This document shows positions 18,428 through 26,880 of a stretch of DNA of 64,000 nt, piece by piece. The stretch is from Allocoleopsis franciscana PCC 7113 (GTDB lineage: Bacteria > Cyanobacteriota > Cyanobacteriia > Cyanobacteriales > Coleofasciculaceae). Under the pieces are notes generated by a model. It searched no databases. It was not told where the DNA came from and was given only the letters and a program-made list of their open reading frames with translations. The DNA lies in NCBI RefSeq assembly GCF_000317515.1, contig NC_019738.1, forward strand, positions 3,622,001 through 3,686,000, in the 5' to 3' direction. Both the position numbers and the translations under genes were made by a program. How positions within the stretch are numbered: the stretch's first letter is position 1; every line of letters begins with the position of its first letter.

Positions 18428-19078
18428 ATGACAACAATTCTTGAAGCCAGTAATCTTTCCTTAAAAGATGTTCAGCGTCTTTTGAGCCTAGAGAGGCAAG
18501 TCAATCATTCCTTCACCTCATTATTATCCTTAAGTCCTTTGACAGAGGTGGAACAGCAAGACCTCGATGAAATCTGTACCAATTTTTATGACTACTATAC
18601 CGAAAGAAAAATTTCTGAAGGCGAAGTTAAATTTTTAACTATTTCTCCCTTGATGTGGTTGGCTGGTTTTTATAATTCTACAATCAAAATTACGCTCGAA
18701 GAAAAAATTGATGATATTTACATTGAAGATGAAGACACCTTAATTAAAGGGCGGATGGACATTTTAGCTGTCCATAAAATTCAACCAACAACAACATTAA
18801 CTCCCTTTTGGATTCTGGTTATTGAAACCAAGAATGCTACGGTTAATGCCTTTGAAGGTTTACCTCAGTTGCTCACTTATGCCTATAAAGGATTAGAGAA
18901 TCAAGCATCTGTTTGGGGATTAACAACCAACGGCATGAGTTACCAATTTGTTTATCTCGAAAAAGGAAATCCTTCAAGCTATCAGCTCTTTCCAGACTTG
19001 AATGTAATTTACCCGGAACGTTCTATCGAGCTGCTGCAAGTTCTCAAAGCTATCTGTGCAGGAATATCTTCTGTATGA
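18428..19078 (+). CDS. Stand-alone restriction-endonuclease-like (PD-(D/E)XK) protein
   Basis: 216 residues from the ATG giving the usual MTTILEASNLSLKDVQ start; in-frame ATG and TTG codons further up are alternatives. The second half reads like the nuclease core of type I/III R subunits: GRMDILAV supplies the acidic residue and FWILVIETKNA the ExK motif, followed by LPQLLTYAY. No helicase motor is present. Such short proteins are often labelled restriction endonuclease subunit R in cyanobacteria, but no partner methylase is adjacent. Its stop overlaps the next gene's start (ATGA), indicating translational coupling. Confidence 0.65.
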   Translation: MTTILEASNLSLKDVQRLLSLERQVNHSFTSLLSLSPLTEVEQQDLDEICTNFYDYYTERKISEGEVKFLTISPLMWLAGFYNSTIKITLEEKIDDIYIEDEDTLIKGRMDILAVHKIQPTTTLTPFWILVIETKNATVNAFEGLPQLLTYAYKGLENQASVWGLTTNGMSYQFVYLEKGNPSSYQLFPDLNVIYPERSIELLQVLKAICAGISSV

Positions 19079-20331
19079 ATCCGACAATAAATTATCAACC
19101 CTCTTTTCCCATCGAATTTGTTCGCCAACAATTTCCCTCTCTGGCTGGTGACTGGACTTTTTTTGATAATGCTGGAGGTTCACAAACCCTTAAGCAAGTG
19201 GTGGATCGGATTAGCGAATATCTCCTAACATCCGATGTGCAATTGGGAGCCTCTTATGGTATTTCGCAACTCGCAGGCGATCGCGTCGCGAAATCCGCTC
19301 AAGCCATGGCAACTTTAATTAATGCCAAGTCACCCTCAGAAGTGGTCATGGGTTCATCCACCACGTTGATGCTGCGGATTCTTTCGTTATGTATTAGCAA
19401 GACTTGGAATGCGGGTGATGAAGTTATCGTAACCAACTGTGACCATGAAGCGAATATAGGCCCTTGGGTTGATTTAGAAAGACAGGGAATTAAGATTAAA
19501 ATTTGGCGGATTAACCCGGAAAGTTTACAGTTAGAATTAGAAGATTTAGAGTCATTGCTGAGCGACAAAACTCGCCTGGTTGCCTTCACTCATGCCTCTA
19601 ATATACTAGGAACAATTAATCCAATTAAAGAGATTACTCAACTCGTCCACAGTTATGGTGCCAAGGTATGTATTGATGGTGTGGCGTATGCGCCTCACCG
19701 GTTAATCGATGTCCAGGATTGGGATGTAGATTTCTACGTGTTTAGCTTCTACAAAGTTTATGGCTCTCATTATGCATTACTCTATGGGAAACAAGAGCAT
19801 TTATTAGCCATACCTGGAATCAACCATTACTTTATTGGGCAAACTACTATTCCCTATAAATTCCAGCCAGGAAATGTTAATTTTGAACTGAGTTATGGGA
19901 TGCTGGGTTTGTGCGATTATTTAAGTGAACTGGCACAACATGCCTACGGTGAACAAGCGGCACCTAGCTTAAGAAGCCAGATAGAGCAAGCGTTTGAGGC
20001 GATAAGCCTTCACGAGGAAGAAATTGGCGATCGCTTCCTAAAGTACCTCACCAGTAAACCCAATATTCGCATCATTGGTCAACCCCAAGCTAATCGCGCT
20101 TCACGAGTTCCAACCATCTCGTTTGTGGTAAAGGAAACCCATAGCGAGACAATTCCGTTACACGTTGACAACTACAATATCGGCATTCGCTTTGGAGACT
20201 TCTACGCGAAGCGATTGATTGAATCCTTAGGGTTAGACAAGCAGGGAGGAGTGGTACGAGTGAGTATGGTGCATTACAACACGACAGAGGAAGTTGACCG
20301 ATTAATTCAGGCTCTCGATCCAGTATTGTGA
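19075..20331 (+). CDS. Cysteine desulfurase-like aminotransferase class V protein
   Basis: 418 residues from the ATG that overlaps the previous stop; longer frames upstream only re-read the preceding gene. Fold-type I PLP enzyme: FFDNAGGSQTLKQVVDRI near the N-terminus, the cofactor Asp in CIDGVAYAPHR, the Schiff-base Lys in FSFYKVYGSHY, and a C-terminal small domain (VRVSMVHYNTTEEVDRLI). It fits the VC1184-like branch of class V aminotransferases, whose substrate is not defined. True IscS/SufS activity is uncertain. Confidence 0.85.
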   Translation: MNPTINYQPSFPIEFVRQQFPSLAGDWTFFDNAGGSQTLKQVVDRISEYLLTSDVQLGASYGISQLAGDRVAKSAQAMATLINAKSPSEVVMGSSTTLMLRILSLCISKTWNAGDEVIVTNCDHEANIGPWVDLERQGIKIKIWRINPESLQLELEDLESLLSDKTRLVAFTHASNILGTINPIKEITQLVHSYGAKVCIDGVAYAPHRLIDVQDWDVDFYVFSFYKVYGSHYALLYGKQEHLLAIPGINHYFIGQTTIPYKFQPGNVNFELSYGMLGLCDYLSELAQHAYGEQAAPSLRSQIEQAFEAISLHEEEIGDRFLKYLTSKPNIRIIGQPQANRASRVPTISFVVKETHSETIPLHVDNYNIGIRFGDFYAKRLIESLGLDKQGGVVRVSMVHYNTTEEVDRLIQALDPVL

Positions 20332-20453
20332 GTATGACATTCCAGGTAAGCCCTATTGCATCTCATCCAGTTTATAGATGTCCTATGGCTTTTTCCAGCC
20401 GATAAATTAATCAGAAGCTATACTGCTGGAGAATTAAGAAGTAAGAGGTGACA

Positions 20454-21137
20454 ATGACAAAACTAATCGTGATTACAGGTGTTAGTCGGGGACTCGGTCA
20501 AGCTATGACTGAGCAATTTATTCAGTTAGGGCATACGGTTGTGGGTTGTGCTCGTTCACAGGCAGCGGTGGAACAACTGAACGAGAAGTTTGGTTCGCCC
20601 CACAAGTTTACAGCACTGGATGTTGCGGATGAAGCGCAGGTGATGAATTGGGCAAAGCAAATGCTCAGTGACTATGAACCTCCGGATTTACTGATTAACA
20701 ATGCTGCCATGATCAACCATTTAGCACCCCTTTGGGAAATCCCCAGTGAAGATTTTTCTCGCTTAATTGATGTCAATATCAAGGGCGTCGCCCATGTCAT
20801 TCGCCACTGGGTTCCAGCCATGATCGAAAAAGGAACTGGTATTATTGTTAACTTTAGTTCAGGCTGGGGTCGTTCTACCTCTCCCCAAGTTGCATCCTAT
20901 TGCGCTTCTAAATGGGCGATTGAAGGATTGACGCGATCGCTCGCTCAAGAACTACCCAATGGGATGGCAGCAATTCCCCTCAATCCTGGCATTATTCATA
21001 CCAAGATGCTGGAAGTTTGCTATGGAGAAGATGCCGCCAATTACACCTCAATCCAAAATTGGGTCGATCATGCCGTTCCTTTTTTACTCCAGTTGAGTCC
21101 TTCTGATAACGGAAAACCCCTCACGGTTCCTGATTAA
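20454..21137 (+). CDS. SDR family oxidoreductase
   Basis: 227 residues from the ATG that follows an AAGAGG ribosome site; the GTG 6 bp earlier overlaps that site. Classical short-chain dehydrogenase: TGVSRGLGQAM nucleotide loop, LINNAAM, catalytic Ser in NFSSGWG and the YCASK tetrad. It should use NAD(P)H in the cytoplasm; the substrate is unknown. It lies about 120 bp after the aminotransferase gene and may be in the same transcript. Confidence 0.9.
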   Translation: MTKLIVITGVSRGLGQAMTEQFIQLGHTVVGCARSQAAVEQLNEKFGSPHKFTALDVADEAQVMNWAKQMLSDYEPPDLLINNAAMINHLAPLWEIPSEDFSRLIDVNIKGVAHVIRHWVPAMIEKGTGIIVNFSSGWGRSTSPQVASYCASKWAIEGLTRSLAQELPNGMAAIPLNPGIIHTKMLEVCYGEDAANYTSIQNWVDHAVPFLLQLSPSDNGKPLTVPD

Positions 21138-21145
21138 TTCATCGC

Positions 21146-21811
21146 TTAAGAGCATCCTTCAACCCACTCCACTTCAGGGCGTTTTCCACCTCGAAAACTC
21201 GTGACGCGAGTCCCATCCGTCTCGAATACGATGCGATAGTTAGCCTCGTTGCGGTCTTTGGGTGTAAATATTAGGTAATGACCCTTTGGCTGATACTTAT
21301 GAGGAGTGACTGTAATTTGTCCTGGATAGAGTGATTTGATTTTAGATTCAGTATCGCCGATTCGTGCACCACTAATCGTCGTGATGCGGCTTTTGCCTCG
21401 AACATCAATCCGGGCGATGCGGTTATTTGTCACCATCATCAGGAAATCATAGTTGCTCCCTTGAGGTCTGATATAAGAACATTCTCTATTATCAGGTCGA
21501 GTCAGCTTAACCCCCGCCGCCGCCTCAGCTTGAGCCACACTCATCCCCACTCGAATCGGCCCAATGCTATTAATAGATAGTTTTGACTGTGCTGTTAGTT
21601 TGGCTTGCTGCTTGGCTGAGGTGTTTTCTGACTTGGATTCGGGTGCAATTGATGGGGTTTGTGTCGGTGAGGACGTTACTTGAGTAGCGGCGGGTTGCAC
21701 TGACTCAGAGGATTCAGCAACACTGACGCCTCCACTCGCACAAGCACCTAAACACAAGATTGTGGATGCAAGACTAAAAAGTAGCAGAGTTGACTGGCGC
21801 GAACTCAACAT
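21146..21811 (-). CDS. Hypothetical lipoprotein
   Basis: 221 residues. The signal ends at lipobox LGACA, and a Ser/Thr/Gln-rich linker follows. The C-terminal ~125 residues form a compact domain opening with LSINSIGPIRVGMSVAQAE and containing two cysteines (ECSYI and the terminal EGCS) that could pair. It resembles small periplasmic beta-rich proteins, but I do not recognise a named family. It converges on the SDR gene 8 bp away. Confidence 0.65.
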   Translation of the reverse strand: MLSSRQSTLLLFSLASTILCLGACASGGVSVAESSESVQPAATQVTSSPTQTPSIAPESKSENTSAKQQAKLTAQSKLSINSIGPIRVGMSVAQAEAAAGVKLTRPDNRECSYIRPQGSNYDFLMMVTNNRIARIDVRGKSRITTISGARIGDTESKIKSLYPGQITVTPHKYQPKGHYLIFTPKDRNEANYRIVFETDGTRVTSFRGGKRPEVEWVEGCS

Positions 21812-21928
21812 GTTTATCCCTTGGGTTTTAAACGACTGTCTATAGTGCCAATGGTAGAAAACAAAAGGGCTAAGCCGTGCCAGTTTGTGTCAATCTCTGA
21901 ATTGACCCTCTTAAAGGGGAGAGTTACT

Positions 21929-22585
21929 TTATCGTTGATTGCTCAAACATCTATTATCTCCACTCATATCCCCCAAACAATTACCATTTTTGTCTAGAAT
22001 AATCACGGACTTAACATTAGTAAATTGCTTGAGTGTAGCCGTTAAAGAACTAGTGGCACGGGCATCATCTCCAATGCCTGCCGATGGCATGATTCGACAA
22101 AATTGCAGTTTGGCGACTCCCTTGGACATCGATAGCTTAAAATCAGAACCGCAGTTAGAGCTACCTTGTAACTGAATCGCAGGTACCCAACCTTTTTGCC
22201 TTTCAGCACGAGTTGGCCCTGCAATTAATTGTTCTACAGCAAACCGGGCTAAATTTTGATTGCGAGTTGTCCGAATCACTGGCTCAACATAGTTAAGATT
22301 ATTATTGCTTTTTGGATTCCTGGGAAAAAATACTTTGACTTTATTTAGAGTCGCCGTATTCGCCTGTGAATATAGTTGTCCTATTGGTGATTGGCTGATA
22401 GTTAACTCGGCAGATGATGGTGTTATGGATTGGGATTGGATGGACTGTGTAGTTGATATTGTTGCAAATTTTGATAACTTTGAAAACTGGGCGCTCTCTA
22501 CTCTTCCATCTCCAAAGGTACCCAAGAACATGAGTGCGGATAAAAGACTAGAACCTAGTAAAATTGACTGGCGATTGTGAAGCAT
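21929..22585 (-). CDS. GerMN domain-containing secreted protein
   Basis: 218 residues with a hydrophobic N-terminal signal. From about residue 80 it carries a GerMN (sporulation/spore germination-like) domain: VKVFFPRNPKSNNNLNYVEP, then LARFAVEQLIAGPTRAERQ and LTATLKQFTNVKSVIIL. In non-spore-formers this domain is found in exported proteins of unknown role. It is encoded upstream of the 21.1-kb lipoprotein in the same direction, with a similar N-terminus. Confidence 0.8.
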   Translation of the reverse strand: MLHNRQSILLGSSLLSALMFLGTFGDGRVESAQFSKLSKFATISTTQSIQSQSITPSSAELTISQSPIGQLYSQANTATLNKVKVFFPRNPKSNNNLNYVEPVIRTTRNQNLARFAVEQLIAGPTRAERQKGWVPAIQLQGSSNCGSDFKLSMSKGVAKLQFCRIMPSAGIGDDARATSSLTATLKQFTNVKSVIILDKNGNCLGDMSGDNRCLSNQR

Positions 22586-22841
22586 TTTTTTTTCATCTGA
22601 TTAGTTTGCCTAGTCACTACTGTAGAAATCTCTCAAGAATAGCCGCGCCAAGTCTGTGTCAATATTTTAACTGACCGTAGGTAATACCATATCAGTAGAT
22701 TCTCCCCCATTTTTAAGCAGGAGCGGAGGGAGATATCATCGGTAACATCATTAAACAAAATGGGTATAAGCTTTTGAAAAACGGGTCACTAGGAGATGAA
22801 TATATCTCTATAGCCAGCAACTTATGACCGCAAGAAAATTT

Positions 22842-23666
22842 TTATTTTAAACGATGAGCGGCGTGTTTAATGGGGTCGAGTAAGCCTAACGGCAATTGCA
22901 TCATATTTAGGCTGATACTTTGTGCTTTGCCGTCAGGACTAGGCCCATGATAATCGCTACCACCTGTCATTAATAAGCCATATTCGACACACAACGCTTC
23001 AAGATTTTTCGTCTGCTTGGAGGTATGGCTGGGATGGTAAACCTCGATTCCCATTAAACCCACCTCAACCAGTTCCTTGAGCACGTCCTCTACAGCACCA
23101 CCTCGGAATAAGTAGGGATGTGCCCACACGGGGACAGCGCCACAGTCACGTAGCAGAGCAATACCCTCAGAAATTGAAAATTTCTCGTACTGAACGTAGG
23201 CTGGTTGGTTATCACCCAGCAAACGGTCAAAAGCTTTCTCCATGGACGGGAAATATCCCGCCTCCACCAGCGCTTTGGCTAGATGGGGACGACTGGGTGC
23301 TACTCCTTCTCCGAGTTGGGGTAGTGAAATGGGATAGCCCAGTTCTGCCAGTTTAGCGACCATTTCATGGGCACGGCGTTTACGTCCTTCGATGCGTTCC
23401 GCTAATGGGGCTTTGAGCTGATCTGCATTGGGGTAAAAGCCTAGGATATGCAGAGAGCGATCGCGGTGTACGGTACTCAATTCTACACCGGGGACAATTT
23501 CCAAGTTGTAGGGTTTGGCAGCAGCGAGCGCTTCATTCCAGCCAGAAAGCGTATCGTGGTCGGTAATCGCTAGGGCAAAGACTCCAGCTTGAACCGCCGC
23601 TTGGACGAGTTGGGTTGGAGTCAGGGTGCCGTCAGAGCAGGTGGTGTGACAGTGTAATTCAATCAT
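22842..23666 (-). CDS. PHP domain metal-dependent phosphoesterase
   Basis: 274 residues, a complete PHP domain: HCHTTCSDGTLTP, ALAITDHDTLSGW, GVELS, then AHPYLF and GSDYHG provide the His/Asp metal ligands. This matches the YciV/Rnm-like branch (3',5'-nucleoside bisphosphate phosphatase or 5'-3' RNase activity in characterised members). Cytoplasmic and monocistronic here. Confidence 0.88.
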   Translation of the reverse strand: MIELHCHTTCSDGTLTPTQLVQAAVQAGVFALAITDHDTLSGWNEALAAAKPYNLEIVPGVELSTVHRDRSLHILGFYPNADQLKAPLAERIEGRKRRAHEMVAKLAELGYPISLPQLGEGVAPSRPHLAKALVEAGYFPSMEKAFDRLLGDNQPAYVQYEKFSISEGIALLRDCGAVPVWAHPYLFRGGAVEDVLKELVEVGLMGIEVYHPSHTSKQTKNLEALCVEYGLLMTGGSDYHGPSPDGKAQSISLNMMQLPLGLLDPIKHAAHRLK

Positions 23667-23777
23667 TTTTCTATTGTGGCGTTATCAACAGCTTTTTTAA
23701 GCTTTGTACAGTAACTCATTAATCCGTTTAATAAAAACATATATGTATAATGCCTTGTCTTTGTAGAATCGTAATTA

Positions 23778-24266
23778 ATGCGAGAACCATTTTTTACGAG
23801 TAAGCAAGCGGCTGAAATGACGGGCTGTACCCTGCGCCAGTTGCAGTATTGGCGGGAGAAGGGGGTAGTTGTACCTACGGTGAGTGCAACGGGGACGGGG
23901 CGAAGTATTTATTACTCTCGCTCTGATTTGGTTGAGTTGGCGGTGGTGGAATATTGGTTATCTGTCGGGCTGAGTTTTGAGGTGGCTCGTGAAACTCTCA
24001 AGGCGCTAAAAGAGAAAGAGCCGGAGTTTTTTAACCCAGAGAGGCCAAGGCGCTTGATGTTGTGGTGGAATGGGAAGACGCGATCGCTTGAACTTGTGGA
24101 GTTCGATTGGGAAGAGGCGATCGCATCTTTTAAAAGCAGGTCAGCCTGTAATTCCGGTATGGTTGGATGCAATTCATCAACGGTTGTCAAGCAAGTTGGC
24201 GGGGTAAGTATCGCCTTACAGAAGAACATTTTGAGGAAAAGTAAGCATTATCTATGGGCAAACTGA
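23778..24266 (+). CDS. MerR-type HTH protein, frameshifted near its 3' end
   Basis: The N-terminal 75 residues form a MerR-like winged helix (FFTSKQAAEMTGCTLRQLQY; YYSRSDLVELAVVEYWLSVG). The body continues in frame to EEAIASFK and then turns into low-quality sequence. Removing one T from TTTTAAAA at 24128-24135 restores LKAGQPVIPVWLDAIHQRLS and a stop at 24205-24207, a far more natural C-terminus. The gene is therefore probably frameshifted, or the base is a sequencing error. It heads the degraded restriction-modification island. Confidence 0.75.
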   Translation: MREPFFTSKQAAEMTGCTLRQLQYWREKGVVVPTVSATGTGRSIYYSRSDLVELAVVEYWLSVGLSFEVARETLKALKEKEPEFFNPERPRRLMLWWNGKTRSLELVEFDWEEAIASFKSRSACNSGMVGCNSSTVVKQVGGVSIALQKNILRKSKHYLWAN

Positions 24267-24394
24267 CTCTACCCCAACTGGAACGTCATCTCTTCTCGGC
24301 GGCGGATATCCTGCGGGGAAAGGTAGAGGCAAAGCGATCGCTGTTAGAGGCGCATGGGTTTAACCCGACTAGGATTTTAGTGGAGCGGAATTAA
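24254..24394 (+). pseudogene. HsdM N-terminal remnant (type I DNA methyltransferase)
   Basis: 46 codons starting MGKLTLPQLERHLFSAADIL, which is the signature first helix of cyanobacterial type I R-M methyltransferase subunits. After residue 23 (RGK) the sequence departs from the family and stops. The AdoMet-binding and NPPY/F catalytic domains are absent, but a matching C-terminal part lies 580 bp downstream beyond a uma2 gene. The TAA overlaps the uma2 start as TAATG. Confidence 0.65.
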
Positions 24395-24972
24395 TGATGA
24401 GCGTAACTTTACAATTACCCCCGGTTCTCAAACTGACTGATGAGCAGTTTGAACAACTTGCTGCTGCTAACCAAGACTTGCAGCTAGAACTCACGGCTAA
24501 GGGAGAATTAATTATTATGCCCCCCACGGGGGGAGACACGGGAAATCGGAATTTTGAGGTTTACATTGACTTGGGAATTTGGAACCGTCAAACTCGTTTG
24601 GGAAAAGCCTTTGATTCTTCTACAGGGTTTCGATTGCCTAAAGGTGGTACTCGTTCGCCCGATGCGTCTTGGGTGAGGATAGAACGATGGAATGCTCTTA
24701 GTGAGGAGCAACGCAAGAAATTTTTGCCTTTATGTCCTGATTTTGCCGTAGAAGTGGTTTCGGAAACGGACGATGTGGAAGAAACGCGCTCAAAAATGCA
24801 GGAGTACATTAATAATGGGCTGCGATTGGGGTGGTTGATTAATCCTAGAACTCGGCAAGTGGAAATTTATCGACCGAATCAAGTGGTTGAAGTTTTACAG
24901 TCTCCTGCGACGTTATCGGGTGAGGATGTTTTACCTGGATTTGTATTAGATTTGCAACCTATTTTTGCATAG
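24394..24972 (+). CDS. Uma2 family endonuclease inside the disrupted hsdM
   Basis: 192 residues (or one fewer from the second ATG). Uma2 core: LIIMPPTGG, FDSSTGFRLPKGG, SPDASWV, CPDFAVEVVSETD and LRLGWLINPRTRQVEIYRP. It is a close relative of the 7.07-kb copy. It starts in TAATG overlap with the hsdM N-terminal remnant and ends directly against the ATG of the HsdM C-terminal frame, so all three could be read from one message. Confidence 0.85.
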   Translation: MMSVTLQLPPVLKLTDEQFEQLAAANQDLQLELTAKGELIIMPPTGGDTGNRNFEVYIDLGIWNRQTRLGKAFDSSTGFRLPKGGTRSPDASWVRIERWNALSEEQRKKFLPLCPDFAVEVVSETDDVEETRSKMQEYINNGLRLGWLINPRTRQVEIYRPNQVVEVLQSPATLSGEDVLPGFVLDLQPIFA

Positions 24973-26049
24973 ATGGATTATTTGGATTTTGTCCCTGCAA
25001 TTACCCAGAGAGGGCAAATCAAAGCCTTTATCGAATCTGACGCCGGAGTTCAAGCGACTGAAGCGAAGCTTTACGGCGTCTTTTCGGCTTGGTGGCAGTT
25101 GCACGCCCCAGGTTTGGGGGAGTTGCCGAAGACGAAGAAGGTGATGGAACTGAGGGCGGAGTTTTTGAGTTCGTTTGTCGATAGCCTCCAATCTGTGGGT
25201 TTACTCGATCGCTTCAAGGTGGCGGGTGTGGTGGCGAGTTGGTGGGATGAGGTGAAGTATGAACTCAGAACGCTCTCGGAATCAGATTTTGGCGGGTTGG
25301 TGGATAGTTGGGTGGATACGATTCGGGATGCTCTAGAGCAAGATGAGGAGACGCAGAACAATCAGACGAAATTCGACCCGCTCAATCATAAGCTGGTGGT
25401 GCGGTTGATGCCGGACTATCTGGAGGAAATTGCTGAGGCTGAGGCGAGAATTGCTGAGTTAGAGCAGCAAAAGGAAGCGTTTGAACGGGGGGAAGAGGCG
25501 GAGGCTGAGGAGGGAGAAGCTACTGAGGAGGAGTCGGAGGCGGTTAATTTTGCGAAGGAGTTGGAGACAAGGCTCAAGACTCTGAAGGGTTCGATTAAGG
25601 AGCCGAAGAAGGATATTAAGGATTTAAGGAAGAATTCGCCGTTGTTGAATGCGGCTAAAATCGCAGAACTTGAGGCGATGGTTGAGCCGATGGAAGCGGA
25701 AATTGCCGAGATTGAGAAACAACTGGAACCCTATAAGGAAATTAAAAAGCAACTGGCTCAAGCGAAGGGGATTCTGAGGACGCTCAAGAATGAGTTGGTG
25801 AAGCGTTTGGAGGCTAAACGTGCGGCGTTGACGGATGAGGAGTGTCAGGGGTTGGTGTTGGCGATTTTCCAGGATGGCTTGACGGCCCAACTGGAGCGAT
25901 ATGTCACGGCTCACCGTCAGCAGGTAATTGTGGCGGTTGAGAATTGGTGGGATAAGTATCGGGTGACGTTGCAGGATATTGAAGGGGAACGGGATGCGGC
26001 AGCGAAGCAGTTGAGTGAGTTTTTGAGTGGGTTGGGGTATGCAAATTGA
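24973..26049 (+). CDS. HsdM C-terminal part (no catalytic core)
   Basis: 358 residues. The start (DYLDFVPAITQRGQIKAFIE, then AGVQATEAKLYGVFSAWW) corresponds to an internal HsdM boundary after the methyltransferase domain. The middle is a long acidic/basic coiled coil (IAELEQQKEAFERGEEAEAE onward), and the end has VENWWDKYRVTLQDIE repeats of the type that contact HsdS. No AdoMet motif or NPPY/F motif is present. It cannot methylate DNA alone; whether it is expressed is unknown. Confidence 0.7.
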   Translation: MDYLDFVPAITQRGQIKAFIESDAGVQATEAKLYGVFSAWWQLHAPGLGELPKTKKVMELRAEFLSSFVDSLQSVGLLDRFKVAGVVASWWDEVKYELRTLSESDFGGLVDSWVDTIRDALEQDEETQNNQTKFDPLNHKLVVRLMPDYLEEIAEAEARIAELEQQKEAFERGEEAEAEEGEATEEESEAVNFAKELETRLKTLKGSIKEPKKDIKDLRKNSPLLNAAKIAELEAMVEPMEAEIAEIEKQLEPYKEIKKQLAQAKGILRTLKNELVKRLEAKRAALTDEECQGLVLAIFQDGLTAQLERYVTAHRQQVIVAVENWWDKYRVTLQDIEGERDAAAKQLSEFLSGLGYAN

Positions 26050-26057
26050 GCAGTTAT

Positions 26058-26186
26058 CCCGCCCGGAACTTAAGTTCCGGGCTAATAGCAAAAGTCCATT
26101 AAAATGGACTGAAAGCCTTACTTAATAATTAATCCTCTTCAGAGGACTTGAGCTACTCGCTGTGGGAATTAATTCACTAGCTGGCG
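26058..26186 (-). repeat. Multi-hairpin intergenic repeat, copy 2 (inverted)
   Basis: Read on the minus strand it has the same order as copy 1 at 7.7 kb. A GAATTAATTC-centred palindrome is followed by TAGCTCAAGTC, an AGTCCTCT/AGAGGATT stem, an AGTCCATT/AATGGACT stem, CTATTAGCC, and GCCCGGAA..TTCCGGGC ending in GGCGGG. Joining words are conserved while stems differ but still pair. It lies just upstream of the 26.2-kb gene and shows that the upstream in-frame start codon of that gene is not real. Confidence 0.8.
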
Positions 26187-26236
26187 TGGTTGGTAATCGA
26201 GAGATTTATCAGTCAATTACAAGCAAGGATAGGCAA

Positions 26237-26839
26237 ATGGCTTATAGTGACTTTTCTACATTAAGTAAATTCAAGAAGGCGTTTAACTTACGGATTGATG
26301 AAGAATCTGATTTATTTGCAACTGTAGAAGCTGTACAGCCGAGTGAATCTTTAGCCAATACTTTAGAGGAAACGGTTGAGCTTGCTCTGGCGATTAATAC
26401 AGAAAAAGCTCGGTCGGAAATGATGATTACGCCGATGTTATTGGAGGTGAGAAGACGGGCAAACTATCAGATTAGTTTATTTTCTGGTTCAGATTTTAAT
26501 GTTGATTTTGAAAAGGGGTTAAATGGGTATTGTGATTTTATAATTAGTCGTTCTAAGGAGCAATTAACAATTAATGCTCCGGTGGCGATTGTTGTAGAAG
26601 CTAAAAATGAGGATATTAAAGGCGGATTGGGGCAGTGTGCGGCGGCGATGTTAGCGGCACAGTTGTTTAACCAGCAGGAAGGAAATGATATTAAGACGAT
26701 TTACGGAGCGGTGACGACGGGAGATATTTGGAGGTTTCTGAAACTAGAGGATTCTGATGTGTTTATTGATTTGAGCAATTATTATATTAAAGATGTGGAT
26801 AAGATTCTAGGAATTTTATTTAAAAGTATTCAGGTTTGA
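26237..26839 (+). CDS. Nuclease-like hypothetical protein of the R-M island
   Basis: 200 residues from the ATG behind AAGGATAGG. An ELALAINTEKARSEMMITPM stretch, then FNVDFEKGLNGYCDFIISRS and a VAIVVEAKNEDIKGGLGQCA motif, give a PD-(D/E)XK-like layout: an acidic residue before a strand ending in ExK. It is then followed by KTIYGAVTTGDIWRFLK. This resembles stand-alone restriction-endonuclease-type proteins of cyanobacteria. Its role is unknown; it sits between hsdM and hsdS fragments. Confidence 0.65.
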   Translation: MAYSDFSTLSKFKKAFNLRIDEESDLFATVEAVQPSESLANTLEETVELALAINTEKARSEMMITPMLLEVRRRANYQISLFSGSDFNVDFEKGLNGYCDFIISRSKEQLTINAPVAIVVEAKNEDIKGGLGQCAAAMLAAQLFNQQEGNDIKTIYGAVTTGDIWRFLKLEDSDVFIDLSNYYIKDVDKILGILFKSIQV

Positions 26840-26880
26840 ATATAGGTTTTAGTTGAAATGGCAATGATGAGGAGGTTGTT

